Shown here piece by piece: positions 17,678 through 25,856 of a DNA stretch of 64,000 nucleotides (position 1 is the first letter of the stretch; every line of letters starts with the position of its first letter). The translations under genes and the position numbers were made by a program. The notes beneath the pieces are model-generated. The model searched no databases and had not been told where the DNA came from. It saw nothing but the letters and a program-made list of their open reading frames with translations. This stretch comes from JAPPOI01 sp028818055 (GTDB lineage Bacteria > Pseudomonadota > Alphaproteobacteria > Rhodobacterales > Rhodobacteraceae), in the NCBI GenBank assembly GCA_965267405.1, contig OZ253954.1:1426001-1490000 (forward strand), in the 5' to 3' direction.

Positions 17678-19066
17678 ATGGCCAACCAAAACACCTTCGA
17701 CGCACGTGTACACCGGTCAAACTGGGTACGATTGAGAACTCTGATTGTACTTCGTTGGATTGCGATAACCGGTCAGCTCATTGCGATCACAATCGCACTT
17801 CGCCTGTTTGATCTGGATCTGAATCTCGGGCTTTGCCTGTTGGTGATCGCGGCCTCAATCATTGCCAATCTAATCGCGGTTTTCATCTATCCCGAGAACA
17901 AGCGATTGACCGAAGCTGAAGTCGCTTGGATGTTGCTTTTCGATATCGTTCAACTTGCGGCGCTTTTAGCGCTGACTGGCGGGCTGAATAACCCATTTGC
18001 TCTACTGATCCTTGCGCCAGTCACGATCTCGGCGACGGCACTTAAGCCTGGCACTACGGCTCTGATTGGCGCGGCGACGATCGCGCTTGTCAGTGCTGTG
18101 ACTCTTTGGAATTTGCCACTAACGACGACCAACGGTTTCATCATGGCGATGCCCCGGGACTTCGTCTTGGGCTTCTGGACGGCCATCGTCATCGGCGTGA
18201 TTTTCTTGGGGCTCTATGCCAGCCGTGTAACAGGTGAAGTTCACGCCATGTCCGACGCTTTGACAGCCACGCAGATGGCATTGGCCCGAGAACAGAAACT
18301 GACAGACCTCGGAGGTGTGGTCGCGGCTGCGGCGCACGAGCTGGGTACACCCCTAGCGACCATAAAACTGGCGAGCGCTGAGCTAATCGAAGAGCTGTCA
18401 GACCAACCGCAACTGCGGGAGGACGCAGAGCTTATCCGAGATCAGTCAGAACGCTGCCGTGAGATACTGCAATCTATGGGTCGCGCCGGAAAAGACGATC
18501 TTCATTTGCGCAGGGCGCCGTTGGAGGCGGTTATTCGCGAAGCCGCAGAGCCACATATTGGTCGCGGCAAAGACGTTGTCTTCGACATTGACGCCGACGC
18601 AAATGCGCGACAGCCGATCATCTTTCGACGACCAGAGATCATTCACGGCCTCAGGAACCTCGTTCAAAATGCCGTGGACTTCGCACGCTCGACTATCTGG
18701 ATCGAAGCCACATGGGACGAGGATTTCGTAACGATCCGCATCGTGGATGACGGTTATGGGTTTCCGGCGCAGGTCATGGGTCGGATCGGGGATCCCTTTG
18801 TCCGCCAGCGTCGCTCGGGTACCAGTGGATCTCGCCCCGGCTATGAGGGCATGGGTTTGGGACTTTTCATAGCCAAGACGCTGTTGGAACGCTCAGGTGC
18901 TGAAATCAGCTTCGCAAACGGGAGCGACGGAACCGGGGGCTCGGTAGGTGAAGGCGAGCGATCGGGCGCAATAGTGGTTGCAAGCTGGACCATGGGGGCA
19001 CTGGGGGCCTCACCAGACGCAGACCGCGCCCCACTGGGAGAAAATGTTCCATTTGAGCGGGAGTGA
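17678..19066 (+). CDS. regB: Redox sensor histidine kinase RegB (PrrB)
   Basis: Membrane sensor kinase of 462 aa with six hydrophobic segments. The ubiquinone-binding heptapeptide GGLNNPF is at 101-107. His220 in AAAAHELGTP is the phosphorylated residue, Cys260 in the redox box (SERCREIL) is the regulatory cysteine, and the ATP-binding GMGLGLFIAK is near the C-terminus. The His-Cys spacing equals that of R. capsulatus RegB (His225, Cys265). The ATG at 17678 gives the family length; the frame extends 20 codons upstream. Quinone redox state and cysteine chemistry are known to set its activity. Confidence 0.96.
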   Translation: MANQNTFDARVHRSNWVRLRTLIVLRWIAITGQLIAITIALRLFDLDLNLGLCLLVIAASIIANLIAVFIYPENKRLTEAEVAWMLLFDIVQLAALLALTGGLNNPFALLILAPVTISATALKPGTTALIGAATIALVSAVTLWNLPLTTTNGFIMAMPRDFVLGFWTAIVIGVIFLGLYASRVTGEVHAMSDALTATQMALAREQKLTDLGGVVAAAAHELGTPLATIKLASAELIEELSDQPQLREDAELIRDQSERCREILQSMGRAGKDDLHLRRAPLEAVIREAAEPHIGRGKDVVFDIDADANARQPIIFRRPEIIHGLRNLVQNAVDFARSTIWIEATWDEDFVTIRIVDDGYGFPAQVMGRIGDPFVRQRRSGTSGSRPGYEGMGLGLFIAKTLLERSGAEISFANGSDGTGGSVGEGERSGAIVVASWTMGALGASPDADRAPLGENVPFERE

Positions 19067-19096
19067 AGAGGCAGAAAGCAGATTCAAATCTCCGAA

Positions 19097-19111
19097 TTAA
19101 CTCCTCATTAA
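19097..19111 (+). promoter_or_regulatory. CtrA box upstream of the DivL-like gene
   Basis: TTAA-CTCCTCA-TTAA, a perfect TTAA-N7-TTAA, lies 42 bases before the GTG start of the PAS-protein gene in the short gap after regB. A GANTC site (GATTC, 19081-19085), the CcrM methylation target, lies just upstream. It is one of only two perfect CtrA boxes I found by eye in the window; both are intergenic. Confidence 0.6.
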
Positions 19112-19153
19112 CTCCAATTTATCAATCCTCAGTTGGATAACGGGGGACTGATA

Positions 19154-20698
19154 GTGTTTTTTTCAGATCCGATGACAGCAATTGTCATTTCGGTTGGAGC
19201 ATCAGGTGGGTTGGTCGCCCTGATGTATCTTGCATTGAAAATCTCAAGGCAAAGAGCCGCACAAAGGCGCTTTAGAGCCTCGCGGATCAACGATCCGTTG
19301 ATGTTTCTTATCAACGATGGCGCCGTCGTCGATGCCAATTACAGTGGGCATTTTTACCTTGCCTCATTGGGTCAAGGGGAGATGCGCGGTCTCAAACAGA
19401 CTTTGCATGGGCAATTCGATGATGCTGAGAAACTTCTGACCCCCAGCCGTCACGGTCAGATGATCAGAGCGGTTTCACGAGACGGTGCATTTCAAGCAAT
19501 CTCGGAAACCGCGCACTCAACTGTACGATTGAAGATCATACCTCAAACAAGCGCATTACCGGGCAAAGAGGATGTATTCCGCTTAAATGCGCTGGAAGGC
19601 GAACTGGAAACTCTGCGCGCAGCGACCGAAAACGCGCCGTATCTTGTTTGGCGTGAGTCATCATCTGGCGTCCCGGTCTGGGTCAATCACGCCTATCTCG
19701 AAGCCGTCAAAAAGACATTCGGGATTAAGGCGGCCCGCGAATGGCCTTTGCCAAGATTATTTCCCGAGCTCAGGCGCGGGAACCCGGTTCGTCTTTCGCT
19801 CACAGAGCGTGAACATGAAACGACAGAATGGTTCGAATGCCACTCCATTCCTTTGGGACAAGACTCGTTGTTCACCGCATTCAACGCTAACAGCACGGTC
19901 AAGGCCGAAAACCAGTTGCGTGAGTTCATGCAGACGCTCACTCAGACTTTTGCTCAATTGACAATTGGTCTGGCCATTTTCGACAGATCCCGAAATCTCG
20001 CACTGTTCAACCCATCTTTGAACGAGCTTACAAATTTGCCTGTCGATTTCTTGGCGCGTCGGCCTCACTTATCGGATTTCTTGGATAAGCTCCGAGAGAA
20101 GAAAATGATGCCCGAGCCGCGCGATTATAGAAGCTGGAGGGACTCAATGGCGGAACTTGAAGCTGCCGCCGTTGACGGATCCTATTCCGAAACCTGGTCT
20201 TTGCCCGGCAACTTGACCTATCGTGTGACGGGTAGGCCCCACCCGGACGGGGCAATTGCATTTCTTTTTGAAGACATCAGTGCCGAGATGACTCTCAATC
20301 GCCATTTCCGGCAAGAAGTTGAGATGGGACAAGCTCTGCTGGACAACATGGAAGATGCCACCGCGGTTTTTTCTTCGTCTGGCGTGTATCTGCAATCGAA
20401 CAAGGCTTATCGCGACCTTTGGGGTGAAGTTCCTGATGACACGCTCTCGGCAAGTTCTGTCACGGACACCACGCGTGTCTGGCACGAAAAAGCGCATCCA
20501 ACCCCAATTTGGGGCGACCTCCGAGACTTCGTCTTAGATCAAGGCGACCGTGTCGAATGGACGGGCGTTGTTCAGCTTAGAGATGGTCGCAACCTGGATT
20601 GCCGCTTCATACCATTGTCGGGTGGCGGCACTCAGGTGATCTTCCGCTTTGGTGGCGACGCTCCCGTTGAAACGAAACGATTGCTCGAAGTGGTCTGA
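19154..20698 (+). CDS. DivL-like membrane PAS-domain protein, no kinase domain
   Basis: A 514-aa protein with one N-terminal membrane segment (about residues 7-27) followed by PAS-like modules, clear around 375-500. It ends without a histidine-kinase ATP-binding domain. Position before tsaE-amgK-murU-addB matches a sensor gene in many alphaproteobacteria. In Rhodobacter capsulatus a PAS protein called DivL controls the CckA-CtrA pathway, and I think this is its counterpart; that is inference. I prefer GTG at 19154, preceded by GGGGGA at good spacing, over a TTG at 19133. A CtrA box lies just upstream. Confidence 0.7.
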   Translation: MFFSDPMTAIVISVGASGGLVALMYLALKISRQRAAQRRFRASRINDPLMFLINDGAVVDANYSGHFYLASLGQGEMRGLKQTLHGQFDDAEKLLTPSRHGQMIRAVSRDGAFQAISETAHSTVRLKIIPQTSALPGKEDVFRLNALEGELETLRAATENAPYLVWRESSSGVPVWVNHAYLEAVKKTFGIKAAREWPLPRLFPELRRGNPVRLSLTEREHETTEWFECHSIPLGQDSLFTAFNANSTVKAENQLREFMQTLTQTFAQLTIGLAIFDRSRNLALFNPSLNELTNLPVDFLARRPHLSDFLDKLREKKMMPEPRDYRSWRDSMAELEAAAVDGSYSETWSLPGNLTYRVTGRPHPDGAIAFLFEDISAEMTLNRHFRQEVEMGQALLDNMEDATAVFSSSGVYLQSNKAYRDLWGEVPDDTLSASSVTDTTRVWHEKAHPTPIWGDLRDFVLDQGDRVEWTGVVQLRDGRNLDCRFIPLSGGGTQVIFRFGGDAPVETKRLLEVV

Positions 20699-20740
20699 AC
20701 CAGTCTTGCAGGCCCTCGCCCTGCCCGCCAGTATGCGGGC

Positions 20741-21217
20741 ATGAATTCTCGCGCCACCGTCACCTTCGACATTTCCCAGCTAGAAGATACGACCAAGTTT
20801 GCCGAGCGGTTGGCGACGCGAGTTTCGCCCGGAACATGCATTCTGCTAGAGGGCGATCTCGGGTCCGGAAAAACCCATTTCGCGCGCGCGTTGATTCATT
20901 CAAAGCTCGACGAGTTGGGGCTTTGGGAAGACGTTCCGTCGCCAACTTTCACCCTGGTCCAAACATATGTCGCTGGCGATTTGGAAATCTGGCATGCCGA
21001 TCTTTACCGGCTCCAATCTGTAGATGAGTTGGAGGAGCTCGGGCTTGAAGATGCGTTCGAAAGCGCGGTCACGTTAATCGAATGGCCAGACAGGCTCGGC
21101 CCACTTGTCCCGGACGACGCCCTTCATCTTCGTTTTGAGCTGAGCGACGACACACGCCGACTTGTTTGCACCGGTCCGCAACATCTTCTGGATTTGCTCG
21201 CGGGTTCGACAAAATGA
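20741..21217 (+). CDS. tsaE: tRNA threonylcarbamoylation ATPase TsaE
   Basis: P-loop ATPase of 158 aa needed, with TsaB and TsaD, for t6A37 formation in tRNA. The P-loop GDLGSGKT is at 38-45; the segments PSPTFTLVQTY and HADLYRL are family-typical. The stop overlaps the start of amgK (ATGA), so the sugar-kinase genes are translationally coupled to it. Confidence 0.95.
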   Translation: MNSRATVTFDISQLEDTTKFAERLATRVSPGTCILLEGDLGSGKTHFARALIHSKLDELGLWEDVPSPTFTLVQTYVAGDLEIWHADLYRLQSVDELEELGLEDAFESAVTLIEWPDRLGPLVPDDALHLRFELSDDTRRLVCTGPQHLLDLLAGSTK

Positions 21218-22200
21218 ACAGCCACGAAGATGAAGTGGGCGTCTTTGTTTCCAGGGCGGGCTGGAGTGGAGCGGATCGCACTCCGATTGCTGGCGACCTT
21301 TCCGCACGCCGCTACTCAAGGTTGGTCAACGGCGAGGGCAGGACAGCCATCTTGATGGAGGCGGGGCCGCACGAATTTGCATCAACTTCTGCTTTTGTTT
21401 CCATAGCAGAATGGCTTCGAAATGTTGGGTTGAGCGCCCCAAGCATTTTTGCGCAGGAAATGAAAAAGGGTCTGCTCCTTCTGGAGGACTTCGGTGACGA
21501 CAAAGTTTCCATTCGCATTTCCAAGAATGCGGAGTTCCTCACAGAATTTATTCACAAGGCATGTGAAGCTCTTTTGGTTATTCGATCCGAAACGGCACCC
21601 AGCCTTCCCAAGCCAACCGCTGATGACCTAGTTTCTGCCACTACCCTGGTCGACGACTGGTATCCCGATGCAGACACAGCGGCACTTGATGACTGCAGGC
21701 TCGTGCTGGCACCACTGATCGACGAGCTGCTTACAGAAACACGCACGGTGTCTCTCCGTGATTTCCATTCCGACAACACAATTTGGCTTCCCGCCCGCAA
21801 AGGCCCAGCACAACTGGGGCTTTTGGACTTTCAAGATGCATTTGTCGTTCATCCTGCTTATGATCTGATGTCCATGCTGACCGACGCTCGGACCGATATT
21901 CCATCTCACATGATTGACCAGGGCATAGAGATTTATGCCGCCCAATCTGGTGATGACCTATCAAGACTGAGACAGGCCGTAGCTGTACTTGGGTTCCAAC
22001 GAAATCTGCGAATATTAGGCATATTTGCGCGCGCTGCGAGGCGTGATGGAAAACGCCAGCATCTTCCGGCGATTCCGCGTGTTTTTAGATATTTGGACTG
22101 GTGCGTGTCGCACGAAGGGCTATCGGAGCTTCGCGTTCCATTTCAAAGCGCCCTGCCCCGAACACTACGCGCATCAGAGTTCGGACTTCGTCATGAGTGA
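21214..22200 (+). CDS. amgK: Anomeric MurNAc/GlcNAc kinase (AmgK-like phosphotransferase)
   Basis: Aminoglycoside-phosphotransferase-fold kinase of 328 aa, with the catalytic loop LRDFHSDN at 181-188 and the metal site LLDFQDAF at 203-210. Next to a MurU-like nucleotidyltransferase, this matches AmgK, which phosphorylates MurNAc at C1 in the peptidoglycan-recycling route that bypasses de novo UDP-MurNAc synthesis. It overlaps tsaE by 4 bp and murU by 8 bp. The substrate is inferred from synteny; the broader label is phosphotransferase family protein. Confidence 0.85.
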   Translation: MNSHEDEVGVFVSRAGWSGADRTPIAGDLSARRYSRLVNGEGRTAILMEAGPHEFASTSAFVSIAEWLRNVGLSAPSIFAQEMKKGLLLLEDFGDDKVSIRISKNAEFLTEFIHKACEALLVIRSETAPSLPKPTADDLVSATTLVDDWYPDADTAALDDCRLVLAPLIDELLTETRTVSLRDFHSDNTIWLPARKGPAQLGLLDFQDAFVVHPAYDLMSMLTDARTDIPSHMIDQGIEIYAAQSGDDLSRLRQAVAVLGFQRNLRILGIFARAARRDGKRQHLPAIPRVFRYLDWCVSHEGLSELRVPFQSALPRTLRASEFGLRHE

Positions 22201-22876
22201 CCAGATCGATAGCGCGATGATTTTTGCCGCCGGCCTAGGAACGCGGATGGGCGCGCTTACCCAGCGAACTCCTAAGCCGATGCTAGAGCTCGCGGGTGGC
22301 CCGATGATCGGTCGTACCGTTCAATTGGCGCGTCAGGCTGGCGTTCAAAGCCTTGTGGCCAACACACACTACTTGCACGATTCCATCGCTCCCTATCTGG
22401 CCGAACACAATGTTCAAGTCGTCCAAGAGAGTCCTAAAATTCTCGACACTGGTGGCGGATTAAAGAACGCAAACCGGCTTTTATCTTCGCCGACATTCAC
22501 AGTGAATCCAGATGTTGTTTGGCTGGGTGTCAATCCATTTGAGGTACTTCAGAATGCTTGGACTTCTGACATGGATGCCCTCCTTCTTGTTGTGCCGGTC
22601 TCGGGTAGCGTCAATCGGAAGGAAGGGGACTTCAGCCTTCACGACGGACGGCTGCAGCGACATGGCGACATGATTTACACCGGTGCCCAAATCATTCGCA
22701 CCGAGGTTTTGCGCGAAGTCGACCTGAACAGTTTTTCGATGAATGTTGTGTGGGATATTCTTATCAATCGTGATGCGCTCAGCGGCTGTGTTTATCCCGA
22801 CAAATGGTGCGACATCGGCACGCCCGATGGCTTGGACTTGGCCAACAGCCTTTTGAGTTCAGGTTCCGATGTTTGA
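22193..22876 (+). CDS. murU: MurNAc-1-phosphate uridylyltransferase (MurU-like)
   Basis: Sugar nucleotidyltransferase of 227 aa with the signature AAGLGTRM (12-19) and the downstream TPKPM. Following AmgK, it should join UTP and MurNAc-1-phosphate to give UDP-MurNAc, completing the recycling shunt. The real start is the ATG at 22193; an upstream in-frame ATG would overlap amgK by much more. Its end overlaps addB by 8 bp. Confidence 0.85.
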   Translation: MSDQIDSAMIFAAGLGTRMGALTQRTPKPMLELAGGPMIGRTVQLARQAGVQSLVANTHYLHDSIAPYLAEHNVQVVQESPKILDTGGGLKNANRLLSSPTFTVNPDVVWLGVNPFEVLQNAWTSDMDALLLVVPVSGSVNRKEGDFSLHDGRLQRHGDMIYTGAQIIRTEVLREVDLNSFSMNVVWDILINRDALSGCVYPDKWCDIGTPDGLDLANSLLSSGSDV

Positions 22877-25856
22877 ATCGCAAGATACCCCTCGCATCTT
22901 CGCCGTCTCGCCCGGAGCGGACTTTCCGCGTGCAATCGTGGGCGAAGTTCTAGACCGCTATAAAGATCAACCACCTGATGCGCTGGCGCGGTGTCTCATA
23001 CTGGTAAACACAGAACGAATGCGCAGGCGCATGACTGATCTTTTTTGTGCAGGCGCGCCGCTTCTCTTGCCGAAAATCGCGCTTGTCTCGCAGCTTTCGG
23101 AGCTCGTTCCCGAAGCGGATATCCCGCCACCCATTTCTCCTTTGGAGCGGAAGCTTGAAATCGCGCGACTTGTTCGCGGTTTATTGCAGGTCAACGATGC
23201 CATGGCTCCGGAAAGCGCCGTTTTTGATCTGTCTGACAGTCTCGCCAAGCTGATTGACGAGATGCAAAGTGAGGGCGTCTCTGCCGATGACGTTGCCGGC
23301 CTGGATGTGGGGTTGGCGTCCGAACACTGGCGGCAGTCGCAGTCGTTTTTGGCGATTGTCGGTCAGTACTTGGAAGCAGCGAAGACCACCGGCCGTGACC
23401 CCGAAGCACGGCAGCGACAGGCAGCGAACGCCCTAACAAACAGATGGAGCGAAAACCCTCCGGCAACACCAGTTTTGCTGGTCGGGTCCACCGGTTCCCG
23501 GGGAACAACTTTTTCCCTCATGCAGTCGATCAGCCGATTGCCACAGGGCGCAGTTATTCTTCCCGGCTTTGATCGCGACATGCCCGTCCCGGTTTGGCGC
23601 GATCTCATTTCACAATCGGACCACGGCAAACTGCAGGATCACCCCCAGGCCCGTTTCGCGAAGTTATTGAAGTCGCTGGAACTAGAGATCAGCGACGTGT
23701 CCGACTGGCCTTCGAAAGCGCCAGATAGCGCTAGAAATGCCCTGATTTCGCTTTCTATGCGCCCTGCCCCGGTGACCAGTCAGTGGCGGACTGATGGACC
23801 AGGTCTGGGAGATTTGCGTGACGGCACGCAAAACATAAGTCTGATTGAAGCCGAAACGCCTCGGTTTGAAGCTGTAGCGATCGCTGCCGCGATGCGCGAT
23901 GCCGTGGGCCGCGGCAAAACAGTTGCTTTGGTAACGCCCGACCGGACATTGGGTCGACGCGTTACCGCCGCGTTGGGTCGTTGGAATATCATTCCAGACG
24001 ACAGCGCTGGACGACCTCTTAACCTTTCGCCGCCGGGGCGGCTTTTGCGCTTCATAGCGCGCATGGCTGGTGCCGAAGTTCAGGCAGAAGACGCGATTAT
24101 TGCGCTCAAGCATCCGTTGGCGCACACGGGGGGCAATTCCCGCAACGAACACGCGAGACTTACCAACGAGCTTGAGATTTTTCTGCGAAAGAAGTCTCTA
24201 ACTTGGCTAAATCGGGCGATTTTGGATGATTTCCTGAAAGAACAATCGACGGCAAGTGATTGGACGAACTGGCTTTGCGATTGGCTCCTGAGTTGTGAGA
24301 ACCAGGCTCCGACTTCGTTGGGTGCATTGGCAAAACACCATCGGTTTTTGACCGAGCAACTTTGTCAAGGAAGCGAACAAGCTGAAGGTACCGGTGAACT
24401 CTGGGAAAAAGAAGCCGGCGAGAAGACTAAGGCGATCATCGAAAGCCTGGCCGAGGTCGCGGACATGCCGGCGTCTCTGCGAGAGTATCAGCAAGTTTTG
24501 GATCAGCTCCTTGCTGCCGAAAACACCCGCGAAACCGAGATCAGCCGAGCAGATGTTATGATCTGGGGCACACTCGAGGCGCGCGTCCAAGGTGCAGACT
24601 TAGTAATCCTTGGGGGTCTGAATGAGGGCGTTTGGCCGTCTGCACCCGACCCTGACCCTTGGCTAAGTAGAGACATGCGGCGCCGTGTCCGGCTGTTATC
24701 TCCAGATCGGTTGATTGGCTTGTCTGCGCATGACTACCAACAGGCCGCGGCAGCGCCCGAGGTTATTCTGTCGCGCTCGCGTCGCGACGAAGAGGCGGAG
24801 GCCGTACCGGCTAGGTGGTTGAATAGACTGACCAATCTTCTGGATGGTCTTCCCGAACAAAACGGCGAAGCTGCCCTTGCTGCTATGCGCGATCGTGGCA
24901 AACGATTTACGCAATTTGCGCAAACTGTCGATCAGCCCGAGAAAAGGATTCAGCCTGAATTACGCCCCTGCCCTGCTCCGCCAGTTTCAAAACGTCCACG
25001 CCAATTATCCGTCACAGATGTTGAGCGTCTGATCCGGGATCCATATGCGATCTATGCCAAGCACGTTCTCAGGCTGAAGCCACTTTCGGGCCTTCGCCCT
25101 GATCCAAACGCAGCTATGCGCGGAACGGTTTTCCATCAAGTCATGAAAGAGTTCATGGACCAATCCCCGTTTGCATCGACTTTGGAGACGGAACAGGCGC
25201 TTTTGGCGACAGCTCATTCGGTAATCTGGAGAATGGTGCCAATCCCGAATGTTCGCGCCAGCTGGTTTGGTCACATCGGAGCTATCGCAGCGCGGATTTC
25301 AGAAGAAGAAGAATATCGATCAACAATCGGCGCGCCAGTTGAAAGCGAAGTCCGAGGAAATCTTCAATTGCCCGAAGCTTCGTTTGCCATTACCGGCCGC
25401 GCAGACCGCATCGATCGGCTAAATGACGGCACGTTGGCGGTTTACGACTACAAAACCGGCCAGCCACCAACGATTAAGCAAGTGCGTGAATACGCTCTGC
25501 AGCTCTTGCTCGAAGCAATCATTGCTGAGGGCGGAGGATTTGAAGGCGTTCCGGCCGAGAGGGTTTCGAAGGCCGGCTACATCACGTTAAGCCGTTCGGC
25601 AGCCAATGTTGAATTCGAGTTACGGGAGCATCGTAAGTTTTCAAGTGCTGGGGAAGAGATCGACTCATTCGACTTCCAAACAGTCTCTATTAAGGCGAAT
25701 TTGCTACGACTCATAGAACATTATGACCAAGCAGGCCGCGGCTACGTCGCCCGCCGCTCGGTTGAAAAACAGCTGTTCGAAGGCGACTACGATCATCTTT
25801 CAAGATATGGCGAATGGGACGACACGATGCGGTCGGAAACTCTGGTGGTATCGTAA
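22869..25856 (+). CDS. addB: Double-strand break repair protein AddB
   Basis: Second subunit of the AddAB helicase-nuclease, 995 aa, of the alphaproteobacterial type. The C-terminal PD-(D/E)xK nuclease is seen at about 855-880 (DRIDRLNDGTLAVYDYKTG, with the active-site Asp and Lys). The N-terminal helicase-like part lacks an obvious Walker A, as is usual in this branch. With AddA it resects DNA ends for RecA loading. The stop overlaps the addA start (TAATG). Confidence 0.95.
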   Translation: MFESQDTPRIFAVSPGADFPRAIVGEVLDRYKDQPPDALARCLILVNTERMRRRMTDLFCAGAPLLLPKIALVSQLSELVPEADIPPPISPLERKLEIARLVRGLLQVNDAMAPESAVFDLSDSLAKLIDEMQSEGVSADDVAGLDVGLASEHWRQSQSFLAIVGQYLEAAKTTGRDPEARQRQAANALTNRWSENPPATPVLLVGSTGSRGTTFSLMQSISRLPQGAVILPGFDRDMPVPVWRDLISQSDHGKLQDHPQARFAKLLKSLELEISDVSDWPSKAPDSARNALISLSMRPAPVTSQWRTDGPGLGDLRDGTQNISLIEAETPRFEAVAIAAAMRDAVGRGKTVALVTPDRTLGRRVTAALGRWNIIPDDSAGRPLNLSPPGRLLRFIARMAGAEVQAEDAIIALKHPLAHTGGNSRNEHARLTNELEIFLRKKSLTWLNRAILDDFLKEQSTASDWTNWLCDWLLSCENQAPTSLGALAKHHRFLTEQLCQGSEQAEGTGELWEKEAGEKTKAIIESLAEVADMPASLREYQQVLDQLLAAENTRETEISRADVMIWGTLEARVQGADLVILGGLNEGVWPSAPDPDPWLSRDMRRRVRLLSPDRLIGLSAHDYQQAAAAPEVILSRSRRDEEAEAVPARWLNRLTNLLDGLPEQNGEAALAAMRDRGKRFTQFAQTVDQPEKRIQPELRPCPAPPVSKRPRQLSVTDVERLIRDPYAIYAKHVLRLKPLSGLRPDPNAAMRGTVFHQVMKEFMDQSPFASTLETEQALLATAHSVIWRMVPIPNVRASWFGHIGAIAARISEEEEYRSTIGAPVESEVRGNLQLPEASFAITGRADRIDRLNDGTLAVYDYKTGQPPTIKQVREYALQLLLEAIIAEGGGFEGVPAERVSKAGYITLSRSAANVEFELREHRKFSSAGEEIDSFDFQTVSIKANLLRLIEHYDQAGRGYVARRSVEKQLFEGDYDHLSRYGEWDDTMRSETLVVS

